64,000 nt of DNA. Source: Ovis canadensis. Taxonomy: Eukaryota > Chordata > Mammalia > Artiodactyla > Bovidae. Location: the NCBI RefSeq assembly GCF_042477335.2, contig NC_091727.1, positions 126,077,501 through 126,141,500 of the forward strand. Direction: 5' to 3'. Shown here in pieces: positions 32,925-43,974 of the stretch (the first letter of the stretch is position 1; each line of letters begins with the position of its first letter). Under the pieces are notes generated by a model. That model was not told the origin of the DNA, made no database searches, and worked only from the letters and a program-made list of their open reading frames with translations. Both the position numbers and the translations under genes were made by a program.

Positions 32925-33888
32925 AGGTCACTCAGGTATGACCTAAATCAAATCCTTTACCTAAATCAAATCTTTACTGTATAATATACAGTGGAAGTGA
33001 CAGACAGATTCAAGGGATTAGATCTGATAGAGTGCCTGAAGAACTATGGATGGAGGTTCATAACATTGTATGCGACACAGTGGTCAAAACTATCCCCAAG
33101 AAAAAGAAATGCAAAAAGGCAAAATGATTGTCTGAGGAAGCCTTACAAACAGCTGAGAAAAGAAGAGAAGCAGAGGCAAAGGAGAAAAGGAAAGATATAC
33201 CCATCTGAATATAGAGTTTCAAAGAATAGCAAGGAGAGATAAGAAAGCCTTCCTAAGTGATCAATGTAAAGAACTAGAGGAAAACAATAGAATGGGAAAG
33301 ACTAGAGATCTCTTCAAGAAAATTAGAGACACCAATGCACCGTTTCATGCAAACATGTTTTCAATAAAGAACAGAAATAGTATGGACCTAACAGAAGCTG
33401 ATGAGATTAAGAAGTGGCAAGAATATACAGAACTCCACAAAAAAGATCTTAATGATCCAGATGACCATGATGGTGTGATCACTCACCTGGAGCCAGACAT
33501 CCTGGATTGTGAAGCTAAGTAGGCCTTAGGAAGCATCACTATAAACAAAGCTAGTGGAGGTGATGGAATTCCAGCTGAGCTATTGCAAACCCTAAAAGAT
33601 GATGCTGTTAAAGTGCTCCACTCGATATGCCAGCAAATTTGGAAAACTCAGCAGTGGCCACAGAATAGGAAAAGTTTCAGTTTTCATTCCAGTCTCAAAG
33701 AAAGGTAATGCCAAAGAATGTTCTAACTACCATACAATTGCACTCATTTCTCATTTAGCAAGGTAATGTTCAAAATCCTCCAAGTGAAGCTTCAACAGTA
33801 TATGAACCAAGAACTTCCAGATATACAAGCTGGATTTAGACAAGGCAGAGGAACCAGAGATCATATTACCAACATCTGTTGGATCATT

Positions 33889-33926
33889 TAAAAAAAAAAA
33901 AAAACAAAAAAAAAAAAAAAAAAAAA
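33889..33926 (+). repeat. Expanded A-run inside BovB
   Basis: The short A-rich stretch normally found at this point in BovB has grown to about 35 bases, broken by two Cs. Confidence 0.85.
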
Positions 33927-34566
33927 CAAGAGAATTCCAGAAAAACATGTATTTCTGCTTCATTGACTACACCAAAGCCTTTGACTGTGTGGATCACAAT
34001 AAACTGTAGAAATTTCTTAAAGAGATGGGAATACCAGACCACCTTACCTGCCTCCCATGAAACATGTATGCTGGTCAAGTAGCAACAGTGAGAACCAAAC
34101 AGGGAGCAACAGACTGGTTCCAAATTGGGAAAGAAGTACGTCAAGGCAGTATATTGTCACCCTGCTTATTTAACTTCTATGCAGAGTACATCATGCAAAA
34201 TGCCAGGCTGGATGAAGCACAAGACAGAATCAAGATTGCTGGGAGAAATATCAATAATATTGCATATCAGATATGCAGATGACATCACCCTATGGCAGAA
34301 AGTGAAGAGGAACTAAAGAGCCTCTTGATGAAGGTAAAAGAGGAGAGTCAAAAAGCTGGCTTAAAACTCAACCTTCAAAAAATGAAGATCATGGCATCTT
34401 GTCCCATCATTCACAGCAAATAGTTGGTGTAACAATGAAAATAGTGACAAGCTTTATTTTTTTGCACTCCAAAATCACTGTGGCTGGTGACTGCAGCCAT
34501 AGAAGACACTTGCTCCTTGGAAGAAAAGTTGTGACCAACCTAGACAGCATATTAAAAAGCAGAGAT

Positions 34567-34675
34567 GTACGTAAGTTCCCACTCCTGAACCCGTGGAGGA
34601 TTCATGTTGATATATGGCAAAACCAATACAGTATTGTAAAGTAAAATAATGATAATAATAAAAAAAATTTTAAAT
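34567..34675 (+). mobile_element. Short ruminant L1 tail inserted in BovB
   Basis: The text 'cgtggaggattcatgttgatatatggcaaaaccaatacagtattgtaaag' plus an A-rich tail is the sense 3' end of the L1 subfamily that appears at 60 kb. AAAAAGCAGAGAT flanks it exactly (34554-34566 and 34676-34688). Confidence 0.9.
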
Positions 34676-34724
34676 AAAAAGCAGAGATATCATTTTGCTG
34701 CAAAGGTCCATGTAGTCAAAGCTA

Positions 34725-35059
34725 TTCCCTTGGACTGTGAGAAGATCTAACCAGTCAATTCTAAAGGGAATCAGAACTGAATATTCATTGGAAGGACTGA
34801 TGTTGAAGCTGAAACTCCAACACTTTGGCCACTTGATGCGAAGAATTGACTCATTTGAAAAGAACCTGCTGCTGGGAAAGATTGAAGGTGGGAGGAGAAG
34901 GGGACGACAGAGGATGAGATGGTTGGATGGCATTACTGACTCAACGGACATGAGTTTGCGTAAACTCCGGGAGTTGATGATGGACAGGGAAGCCTGGCAT
35001 GCTGCAGTCCTTTGCGTCTCAGAGTCAGACACAACTGAGTGACTGAACTGAACTGAACT
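34725..35059 (+). mobile_element. BovB 3' end inserted in another BovB
   Basis: The outer BovB stops at 'gtagtcaaagcta' and resumes at 'atggtttttccagtagtcatg'. Between them is a second BovB 3' end that starts at 'ttcccttggactgtgag' and finishes with the tail 'gactgaactgaactgaacta'. The last third of BovB is therefore present twice in the same orientation. The target duplication is at most a few bases (CTA). Confidence 0.88.
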
Positions 35060-35494
35060 AATGGTTTTTCCAGTAGTCATGTGTGGATGTGAAAGTTGGA
35101 CCATAAAGAAGGTTGAGCACTGAAGAATTGATGCTTTCAAACTGTGGTGTTTGAGAAGACTCTTGAGAGTCCCTTGGACTGCAAGGAAATCAAACCAGTC
35201 AGTCCTAAAGGAAATCAATCCTGAATATTCATTGGAAGGACTGATCCTGAAGTTGAAGCTCCAGTCCTTTGGCCACCTGATGCAAAGAGCTGACTCATTG
35301 GAAAAGACCCTGATGCTGGGAAAGATTGAAAGTGGGAGGAGAATGGGATGACAGAGGATGAGATGGTTGGATGGCATCACCAGCTCAATGGGTATGAGTT
35401 TGAGCAAGCTCCATGAGATAGTGAAGGACAGGGAAGCCTGGTGTGGTGCCATCCATGAGGTAACAAAGAGTCAGACATGACTGAGCAACTGAAC

Positions 35495-36565
35495 AGCAAC
35501 AATAAATTATGTCCTGTATGCCTATAGACATGGATGAGCAAGGTTTATACTTCTTGCAAGTTCAGAAAGTACTTGGCCTCCTAACTAATCTGAGAAATAT
35601 GGTGGCCCAGCTTGTCAAAAGGGAGCCAGTGTACCCTGCCACTTAACTGAGGATAGGGTATACTCAGGACCCGTTAGTGCTTGGTAGACCAAACCCTGAT
35701 CAATGAACCCAGTTGCCTATTTAACCCATAGTCACCACTCTGTGAACAACTATCACCAATGCATCTTTCTGAGGACTCTCAAGATCACCTCATAGGTAAG
35801 TATATAGGAGGGTGTCACGGGGCACTGCTGCCCATTGGCCACTATCCTATCTCTCTTGGTCCTTGACTTTGCTTTCCTTGAATCTCAGGACCCAGCCACT
35901 GATATAGAGGTGAAGTTTCAGTGGATGGGATATAGCAAGGAATGGGGGTAAATGGGATAGATAGATTCACATAAAGGGGTTAGCTGGAAACCTATTGTGT
36001 CAGTAATGTTCATTACCTTGAGTGCCCCCATATGGTGGTGTTTTTGTATGTGTGATTGTCTCCCATGGTGACGTTCTATTCAAGGACCCACAATTGTCCA
36101 GTATGCTTCATGTCCTGACCTTCAAAATGCTGGTAAATTACAGCTTCTTATGTCCTACATAGTATGGGAGAGTGAGGAAGGCAGTGAATATAAAAGTCAT
36201 AATTACTGCAAAAATAAGTATTTCTGGCTGGATGAATGTGATAAGTTTTGAGGTAACTGGAGAATAGTAAGGAGGGAAGCTAGTATGTTGCCAGTAAAAG
36301 ATGTAAGAGCAGAGGTACTCCTTTAGATAGCACTTGGTTGATGTTTTCAACCTCACTTCTACATCTACAAGCAGTAAATAATTCACAGATACAAACGTGA
36401 AGGACCTTGAATGGGGTCCTCCAAAATTGGGATGATTATTGACAGCAGTAACCAAAGACCATATAGCTGGATAATTTGGAACCAGAAGATTATTTTGATA
36501 AACAAAATAAACACAGCTGAAATAGATAGGGAGCTGGTGCTAAATACATGATTGATTTTTTCCCT
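35495..36565. other. Unassigned DNA
   Basis: No element recognised over about 1 kb, in contrast to the repeat stack on its left. No open frame here resembles a known family. Confidence 0.4.
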
Positions 36566-36567
36566 AG

Positions 36568-36957
36568 GGCATCTGCCACTCTGAGGATTTTGTGAAGTTA
36601 CAAAAAGGGAATATGCTAGAAATAGCTGACTGTGAGATGTTTGAGATCCTAGGGGTGTTTGGAGATCTGAAGTGGAGGCAGAAGACTTTTGGATCTCCTA
36701 GTCTACTCCTCGACTTAGAAGCAGCTATCACAAGTGATGACATGTTGGAGATGTCTTGTCAGTGATGGAGCCTTACTAAAAATCATGTTCAAGATCTTGA
36801 CTTGAATGGATCACAGTGGCCATCAGAGCTGGTTCATGGTACAAGAGAAATACTTGTATGTGAGCTTCTCCAGCTAGGAAATATAATTGTTCCCTCTCAG
36901 AGAATAGGCAGTTACGATATTCTGTGCCTATCAGTGTTGGATCTCAGCCAGGTGTAG
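36568..36957 (+). other. Reading frame split by one TGA; possible exon or pseudogene relic
   Basis: Directly after a pyrimidine-rich 'gattttttccctag', which would serve as a splice acceptor, one frame stays open for 65 codons (to TGA at 36763-36765). It then stays open in the same frame for 63 more (to TAG at 36955-36957). The translation is mixed and hydrophilic, with stretches such as MLEIADCEMFEILGVFGDL and VCELLQLGNIIVPSQRIG. I do not recognise it. It could be an exon remnant, a decayed repeat or chance. Confidence 0.25.
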
Positions 36958-37009
36958 CCATGAGTAGGCATCCATCTACAGCCTGCTCTGGATCATGTAA
37001 GCTAATTGT

Positions 37010-37165
37010 AGAGTGTGGTGGTGTGGGGCTTGGAATCCAAGAGACCTGAATCCCAAACCTAGCTCTTTGAAATTAGACAAGTCACTTAATTTCTTCAAAC
37101 ATTAGTCTCCACATCTTTAAAGATGTGAATGACAATAGTACTAAAACATAAAGGACTGTTATGAG
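37010..37165 (+). repeat. MIR SINE
   Basis: 'gtggtgtggggcttggaatccaagagacctgaatccc', 'gacaagtcacttaatttcttc' and 'aaaggactgttatgaggac' follow MIR order. Confidence 0.7.
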
Positions 37166-37183
37166 GACTTTTATATATTCTAC

Positions 37184-37300
37184 CAGTTTTGTAGAGATAT
37201 AATTGACCTGCAGCACTGTATAAGTTTAAAGGGTACAGCATAGTGTCTTGCTTACTCCATGAAACGGTTACCACAATACATTCAGTGAACATCCATGAGG
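37184..37300 (-). mobile_element. L1M 3' UTR fragment
   Basis: 'gtagagatataattgacctgcagcactgtataagtttaaagggtacagcat' and 'gtgaacatccatgagg' are the reversed old-L1 3' end. Confidence 0.65.
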
Positions 37301-37538
37301 ATTTAAATGAAATAATTTGTGCAAAGCATTTATCCCAGTGCTTGGAGGATGGGATTACCATCAGTTATTATTTTTCTTGGGTCTGGATAACCAAAGTCTG
37401 TGGAAGAACCTACCAGGGTGAGGCTGCCTCCATTTCTCCCTCTTACTCCATTTTTTTCTGAAGTAATGTTGGATTTCTCCTTCCAGATAAGTAGAGCTCT
37501 GGAGCAACTGGATTTAGACCGGAGTGTGCTGTCATTGG

Positions 37539-37755
37539 GCTTCCCAGGTGGTGCTAGTGGTAAAGAACTCACCTGCCAATGCAGGAGACATAAGGGACAC
37601 ATGTTCAATCTCTGGGTCAGGAAAATCCCTTTGACGATGAAATAGCAATCCACTCCAGTATTCTGACCTGGAGAATTCCATGGACAGAGGAGCCTGCCAG
37701 GCTATGGTCCATCATATCACAAAGAATTGGATACGAGCGAGTGACTTAGCATGCA
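37539..37755 (+). mobile_element. Bov-tA SINE with 14-bp target-site duplication
   Basis: TGTGCTGTCATTGG (37525-37538) and TGTGCTGTCACTGG (37756-37769) flank a complete copy. Confidence 0.92.
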
Positions 37756-37994
37756 TGTGCTGTCACTGGAACTTGTATTGCCCACAGGGATAGTGCTGGG
37801 CTGGAATGCAGTCTGCAGAAGATAGAACAGAGTTGGCTCATCCAAGCGGCAACATTATGGAGAAAAATTGAAATGAAGGCCAGGCAAATAGTCAAATCTA
37901 AATATCAGGCCAAATAGGCTGGGTAGGAGAAGCTGTGATGTAGGTAACAGAGTAGAGAGGGGAGAAATTACCTAAAAGCCAGAGAGGGCTTGGT

Positions 37995-38270
37995 TATTAC
38001 TCAGTTTCACCACAGACAAGTTGAATGGCCTTGAGCATCTAAATCAAACTTGCTTTATATTCTGAGTTTGCCATTTCCTTAGCAGTTGGCCTTGGATGAA
38101 TTTCTTACCTTTCTACAGTTCTACAGTTTCCTCATCTGTGAAAATAGAGATTAAAAAGGATACATAAGTCATACCATATTTGTGAGAATTAAAAATGGCA
38201 GTCTCTACAAAGTACATGTCATATATAGTGTTTGGCACACAGTAAGTTTGCAATGAATGTTAGTTGTTGC
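37995..38270 (+). repeat. MIR SINE
   Basis: 'ggccttggatgaatttcttacc', 'cagtttcctcatctgtgaaaatagagat' and 'tagtgtttggcacacagtaagtttgcaatgaatgttag' mark a full-span, diverged MIR. Confidence 0.75.
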
Positions 38271-38485
38271 TGTTAAACAGAGTGCAGAATAAAAGCCTGG
38301 GAAAATTCCCCAAGCTGTGGCTCACACACACAAACAAGATTTCTAGGATGCCTTTGACCACAGTATGAGCCGAAGGAGTTAGTAAGGACATTGACTTAGA
38401 TGGGGTGTCCTCCAAGCTGTCCTAAAGGCTTGATATACAATGACAGTCAGTAACAGTTCAAAATGTGAACCACTATATCCACAAC

Positions 38486-38722
38486 GGGCTTCCCAGATGG
38501 CACTAATGGTGAAGAACCCATCTGCCAATGCAGGAGATGTAAGAGACACGGAATCGATCCCTGGGTCAGGAAGATCCCCTAGAGGAGATGGCAACCTATT
38601 CCAGTATTCTTGCCTGGGAAATCTCATGGACAGAAGAGCCTTGGAGGGCTACAGTCCATGGGGTAGCAGAGTCAGACACAACTGAGCAGCTGAGTGCACA
38701 CACACAGACACACACACACACA
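38486..38722 (+). mobile_element. Bov-tA SINE with (CA)n tail
   Basis: Head 'cgggcttcccagatggcactaatgg', full body, then a tail that expanded into (CA)n over 38696-38722. Confidence 0.88.
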
Positions 38723-39320
38723 CAATGACAGTGATGCAGCCAGGGTTCTAAGTTAGATAGGCATTGATTGTTGTTTTTATGATATTGGTTGGGATAGTGT
38801 GGGAATAGTTATGTCTAGGAGGCCTGCATGAGGTCAGAGATGAAAAGTGGCTCCAACTACTAGAGAACTAGGGCAATGATGAGAACGAGATAAACATTTT
38901 CCTCTTTTGAGAAAGTTAACCTGGAGGCCAGTGAGTGTAGTAAAATGGGGTAGAGGCAATAGCAATTCTCCATCAACTTCAGATATCAATAGACCACTTT
39001 GAATGACCTGAGGGTCCCAATCTGGTGGGGCTGGCACTTTGTCAGGCACTATGTAAATGACTGGGGTGTCTAGGCCTTCGTTTAAGAAAGTCACCTCTGG
39101 GTTTTTCAAGGTCTTCTCAGGTGGTGCTACTTTAGATGACCCAGAACTGTCCAGACTTTGGATTCTTTCAAGGTCAGATCATGGTAATAAATTAGGGATA
39201 TCCTCCAGGTAGATAACAAACATTCTGTTGATGAGGTTTATAATATCCAAAGTAAGCAAACTAAGACTCATGAGTCAAAATCAAGCCACTCTTTGGTTTT
39301 CTTTAGCCCATGAACTAAGA
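38723..39320. other. Unassigned DNA
   Basis: No recognised repeat. The 91-codon minus-strand frame at 38834-39109 has no motif that I know. Confidence 0.4.
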
Positions 39321-39324
39321 ATAG

Positions 39325-39449
39325 CCCCCCCCCCCACTTTGGCCATGCCGGGTTGCTTGTGGGATCTTAGTTCCCCAATCAGGGATTGAGCCTGGGCCCA
39401 CTCCAATGAAAGCACCCAGTCCTAATACTAGACTGCCAGGGAATTCCCT
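39325..39449 (-). mobile_element. CHR-like tRNA-derived SINE
   Basis: A C-run, then 'ggccatgccgggttgcttgtgggatcttagttcccc' and 'cctaatactagactgccagggaattccc', the reversed family. Confidence 0.85.
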
Positions 39450-39498
39450 AAAATTCGTTTTTACAGATAAGCATTTGCAATTGATTTAATGGCAGGTT

Positions 39499-39631
39499 GG
39501 AGAAGGCAATGGCAGCCCGCTCCAGTATTCTTGTCTGGAGAATCCCAGGGATAACAGAGCCTGGTTGACTGCCATCTATGGGGTGGCACAGAGTTGGACA
39601 CGACTGAAGCGACTTAGCAGTAGCAGCAGGA
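39499..39631 (+). mobile_element. Bov-A2 SINE, single unit
   Basis: 'ggagaaggcaatggcagcccgctcc' to 'gaagcgacttagcagtagcagcag'. Confidence 0.88.
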
Positions 39632-39716
39632 ATGCTAACTCAAAACCAAATTAAGTGAAATGTTATTTTTAAAAAAGTTTTCCATTTTTCTCATTAGCTG
39701 GTTTATATTATCAAAA

Positions 39717-39934
39717 TGGGCTTCCCAGGTGGTGCTAGTGGTAAAGAACCCACTTGCCAATGAAGGAGACACAAAAGACTCAGGTTCAATCCCTGGGTCA
39801 GGAAGACCCCCTGGAGAAGGGAATGGCAACCCATTCCAGTGTTCTTACTTGGGAAATCCCAAGGACAGAGGAGCCTGGTGGGCTACAGTATATAAGGTTG
39901 CAAAGAGTCAGATACAACTGAAGTGACTTTGCAC
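39717..39934 (+). mobile_element. Bov-tA SINE with 12-bp target-site duplication
   Basis: ATATTATCAAAA flanks it exactly (39705-39716 and 39935-39946). Confidence 0.95.
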
Positions 39935-40184
39935 ATATTATCAAAAATCACACCCAATCATTATTGTATTTAGAGTTTTTTCAATAAAAATTTGTGGGAA
40001 TCATTTTACTTTCTTATGATGAAAGTACATCACAAGTGCTTATGATGCTTATGATGAAGCTAGATAATAATATTCTTTCATTTTCTCTTGGCCTGCAAAG
40101 TCTAAAGTATTTCCTATCTGGCCCTTCACAGAAGAAAAAGTTTTCTATCCCCTGGGTAAGATAATAAAAACAATAATAAACAAT

Positions 40185-40440
40185 GCTAGTTAATATTTAT
40201 TGAGTACTTATTATATACTCAGGCATCACTCTAAGATGTTTACATGGATGATCACATTTATTTCTCACTGTATTCCTATTTGCCATTATTCTGATTATGT
40301 TCATTTTATCCCTGTTACAATGGAACCACAGAAAAGTTACATAACCGACCCAAAGACGCAAAGCCAGGGTGTGGTGGAGCCAGGATTTGAATCCACAGTC
40401 TACCTCTGGAACCCAAACTGTCAATTGTTGGGCTATATAA
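40185..40440 (-). repeat. MIR SINE, near full length
   Basis: 'gttaatatttattgagtacttattatatactcaggcatcactctaagatg', 'cattttatccctgttacaatgg' and 'ccaggatttgaatccacagtctacctctgga' span the reversed family almost end to end. Confidence 0.85.
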
Positions 40441-41675
40441 ACAATGGATCAGGCATCACACAGGCGCAAGAGCTGAACAAAACTTTCAACTAGTCAAGGT
40501 TCTAGATTGGTGAAGGAAAGTCTGGCTCCACCTCTTGCTCTTTCCGTCCAAGTCATAGGACTCCGTAAGGGCAGTCCACGCTCTGAGAGGTCAACAATCA
40601 GAGGAGTAAGTGTACTACAGCAGCAGGAATCCTGGCAGAGATGACTTAGCCTGTTTCCTTTCTCACAAGGAGCAGCAGAGCTTTTGTAGGCATTAGGAGG
40701 CTGGGTGAAACCCTCCCACACACTGGCTGCTGCAGACATTCACACAGCCTGGGTATTGGGTTCTAAGAGTTACATGCCTGACAGACAAATGAGTCCTGAG
40801 TACTGGGGTGATCTCCCATCACATTCATGAGAAGGCAGCACTTATCCTTCCCAAACACCTCAGGTCCCAAGTATTTAGGTGACAAATGAGTTAGGTCCCA
40901 GGGGGTACAAACAACCCTGGCTGCAGAATAGAGAAGTAAAGGGAAGAATATGCATTTTCATAATGAAAGGAGATGAAATATGGTGTTCCGGCCAGCAGAA
41001 GTAAAGGGCCAAAGGGAGTTCTCTCTGAGAAGCTGAATTAGCAGGGAGTCAAAACCTCTGGCCTAGGACATTTGAGGCTAGTTACTGGCCTAAGACATTT
41101 GAGGCTAGTTACTGGAAATAATATGGTATACCCAGCAGGTCCAGAGCTTTGAGGAATGGCTGTGGAGTTCTTAGGATGAAAGAGGACTTTGGGTTTTAAT
41201 GGGTTCAAGAGATTTTAATATTGTCGTATCAAAGAGATACAAACTCAGGCCCAAGAAGCTACTCCAGTAGATCTCTGTAGCTCATTCAATGCCCAAAACA
41301 CAACCTGCATGACCTTTTTTTGTCCTCACTCCAAGCTAGCAGTCTTCAACATGTTCTTGCAGCAACAACTATGCTCCAGTAGGAAGAGATCCGCGTGCCC
41401 TGTGTCACTGTTACCATGGACTTCAACTCTGAGCTCCCTTCCTCTTCAGACCCCGACACAACAACAATAATAAATAACCCAAATACTTGATATCGCACTT
41501 AGAATGCCCCATGCACTGTTTTAAGTAATGGGTGTATATGTGTGTCTTTCAACACCATCTCACAAAACTGGCTCATTGTCTCTGTCTCAAGGGCCTACCT
41601 GGATCCGACACCTTTACTCTATTCATCCTGGATCTTCTGTCTTCACAGGCTAACTTCAGTACAGATTTACAACCA
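40441..41675. other. Unassigned DNA with one short tandem duplication
   Basis: Apart from the 27-bp tandem pair listed separately, I see no gene or repeat. A weak MIR-like patch lies near 41500-41575. Confidence 0.4.
41060..41113 (+). repeat. Tandem duplication of a 27-bp unit
   Basis: The unit beginning GGCCTAGGACATTTGAGG is present twice in direct succession (41060-41086 and 41087-41113) with one difference (AGGACA against AAGACA). Confidence 0.95.
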
Positions 41676-41679
41676 GGCA

Positions 41680-42122
41680 TACTTGTGTTTGAGTTGGGGC
41701 TTTGCTCATTTAGTAGCTGTATGTGTTCAGTTGCACAGTTGTGTCTGACTCTTTGTGCCCACATGGACTGTAGCCTGCCAGGCTCCTCTGTCCATGGCAT
41801 TCTCTGGGCAAGAATACCAGAGTGGGTTTTCATGCCCTCCTCCAGTGGATCTTCCTGACCCAGGGATTGAACCTGCGTCTCCTGCATTGGCAGGTGGATT
41901 CTTTTCCACTAGCGCCACCTGGGAAGCCCTAGTAGCTGTATGACTCTGGGCAACTTAATTAAGCTTTCTGTGCCTCAGTTTCCTCATCTGTAAAACAGGG
42001 ATAACAATAGTTCTGACTTCATATGGTTGTTGTAAAAACTGGATTAAAGAAGTTAATCTAGCTAAAGCACTCAGAACAGTGCTTTGTAAACTCTCAATAC
42101 ACATTAGCTCCTGTTATTACAG
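41680..42122 (+). repeat. MIR SINE split by a Bov-tA
   Basis: 'tagtagctgtatgactctgggcaacttaatt', 'gtgcctcagtttcctcatctgtaaaacagggataacaatag' and 'cactcagaacagtgctttgtaaactctcaatacacatt' are a well-kept MIR. Its first part lies left of the SINE. Confidence 0.85.
41724..41929 (-). mobile_element. Bov-tA SINE inserted in a MIR
   Basis: TAGTAGCTGTATG flanks it exactly (41711-41723 and 41930-41942), and both copies are MIR sequence. The reversed element is complete. Confidence 0.95.
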
Positions 42123-42290
42123 TGCATCAGGTACTGTGCTAGATATAGATTCCACATATCCACTCAGATGTATTTCCTACTAGACTGTAGGTGATGGTGT
42201 GCCAATAAACGCTTAACAATGAGTTCTCTTGGGAAAGAAAACAAGGCCCTAATTTGTAGAGCTTAGTGATTTCTGTGGAATAAATCCTCT

Positions 42291-42378
42291 GACCATAGCT
42301 GATTTTAGTTATCTATTAATACACGATGACATTGGACCATAGCCGATTTTAGTTATCTATTAATACATGATGGCATTG
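42291..42378 (+). repeat. Tandem duplication of a 44-bp unit
   Basis: The unit beginning GACCATAGCTGATTTTAG at 42291-42334 is repeated at 42335-42378 with three differences. The surrounding sequence is not repeated. Confidence 0.95.
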
Positions 42379-42639
42379 AACCAGAGTCGGGAAGGAATGT
42401 TACTGCAAAGGATTTGAAGGCAGAGCTCTGTTCTTAGCAGTGAAAGTTTTAGCACTCAACACCCTACATCTTGAGAAAACGGGGATGCTTGATTACCTGG
42501 GGCTGATTCAAGTTATTCTGGTAATAGACCCAGTCCCAGCACAGCATTTGGCATAGAGGACTGTTCAAGAGATACAGATGAGTTGTAAGATTGGCAGGCA
42601 TTTTGTAAGATACACTGAAGCAGGTATGTCCGGTGGCCC

Positions 42640-42800
42640 AGGGTATGGATTTGGCCTGCAGACACTGGCTCTGCCACTTCATAACTGCTTTGAGCCTCAG
42701 TTCCCCCATCAGGAAAATCAGGATGAAAGTACTCACCTCCTAGGAATGCTGAAGGGTTAAATAAGGTAGGGAGTGAGAAAGTGCCAAGAGCATTTCCAGT
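42640..42800 (+). repeat. MIR SINE
   Basis: 'ctggctctgccacttcataactgctttgagcctcagttcccccatcagg', 'gggttaaataagg' and 'agaaagtgccaagagcat' fit MIR. Confidence 0.7.
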
Positions 42801-43080
42801 TTCATAGTATTCTCTCAGGAAATGCTAATTAACAAACAATGTCCACCCTGCCCTTCTTTATTCTCCTCTCAGGCCTAACAGTAGGTGATTTATTTTATTC
42901 TTCTGGTTTCATTCTACACATTGCACTTGGATTGAAAAGAAAAGAAGTGAGGTGGAGCCAGGGATTGAAGCTGGAGGGCTTAGGATGAGATTTGCTTTGG
43001 GAGTCCAAAACTCACATTGTTTTGGCTGAGTGGGCAACACATGAGGTTATATGAGGGACCTCCCAGACCCAGGGGCTCCC

Positions 43081-43302
43081 TGCTGTGCTGTTCTGTGCTT
43101 ATTCACTCAGTCGTGTCCAATTCTTTTTTGCGACCACATGGCCTTTAGCCTGCCAGGCTCCTCTGTCCATGAGGATTCTCCAGACAAGAATACTGGAGTG
43201 GATTGCCATGCACTCTTCCAGGGGATCTTCGCAACCCAGGGACTGAATCCAGGTCTCCCGAATTAGAGGTGAATTCTTTACCATCTGAGTCACCAGGGAA
43301 GC
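43081..43302 (-). mobile_element. Bov-tA SINE with 13-bp target-site duplication
   Basis: CCCAGGGGCTCCC (43068-43080) and CCCAGGAGCTCCC (43303-43315) flank the reversed copy. Confidence 0.9.
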
Positions 43303-43315
43303 CCCAGGAGCTCCC

Positions 43316-43974
43316 ATAGTGGGCACAATTCCTATCTCGGATTTCCCCCATCAGCTGCCAAGCTATTTGGGAAAGCATGTCTTATAGGGACCACATATTA
43401 AAATGTATAAGCCTGAATATTAGGTTTAAAAAAAAGTGAACAAAGATGAAGGATGTGTGGGAATAAACCATGGGATTCTGGAATGAGGGAGAGAGGAGAG
43501 AAATGGAAAGGGAGAATGAAAACCCGTCAATGACACACTTCTCAAACAACTCTCAGCTTTGTTGAAACCTGGCCCTGTTGATACAAATACAGAGCTTTCT
43601 CTTTTTTTCTTTTCTTTTATTTTATTTAAGCAAAAAATGCTTTTCTGAAGAGTGAAAATAAAAAAAAATCCTCAACTCTCCAGAGTTAGCTGACCGTGCT
43701 GCTGAAATAAGATCCACGTGTGATTCATATCCAACCTATGAGAGCATCTGGTAGTCAGCTTGTCACCCTTTCTTTGCTAGAGTAAATACCTATCAAGCAA
43801 GGAGATCCCCACTAGAAAGGAGAATGACGTTTCTGCCAAGCCGGCTAAGAGTTGTGCATCAATTCCTGTGGGGGCAAGAAGGCTGCAATCAAACCACTGG
43901 AGTGAGAGACAGTCCCATCTGAGAAGGTGACACAGAGAGTTCTCTGTAGCTGAAGAATCTAATCTATTCCATTT
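43316..43974. other. Unassigned DNA
   Basis: AT-rich in the middle (T/A runs near 43600-43680). No gene recognised. The right end may belong to the neighbouring LTR if its true start is further left. Confidence 0.4.

Larger units (their letters stand above)
32992..35490 (+). mobile_element. BovB LINE, long 5'-truncated copy with nested insertions
   Basis: BovB text runs from the region before the reverse transcriptase ('gattagatctgatagagtgcctgaagaac') through the catalytic block ('atatgcagatgacatcaccc', about 34268) to the end 'gactgagcaactgaacag'. The reading frame is destroyed: stops, frameshifts, an expanded A-run at 33889 and two insertions (an L1 tail and a second BovB). Frames near 32991-33242, 33292-33522 and 34064-34282 are surviving pieces of the one original frame. 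It encodes nothing functional. Confidence 0.9.

Noticed and set aside
34670..35452. 260-codon minus-strand frame
   Set aside because: It crosses the junctions of the nested BovB copies and is antisense to both, so it cannot be an inherited gene. Its two halves repeat each other because the BovB 3' end is present twice.
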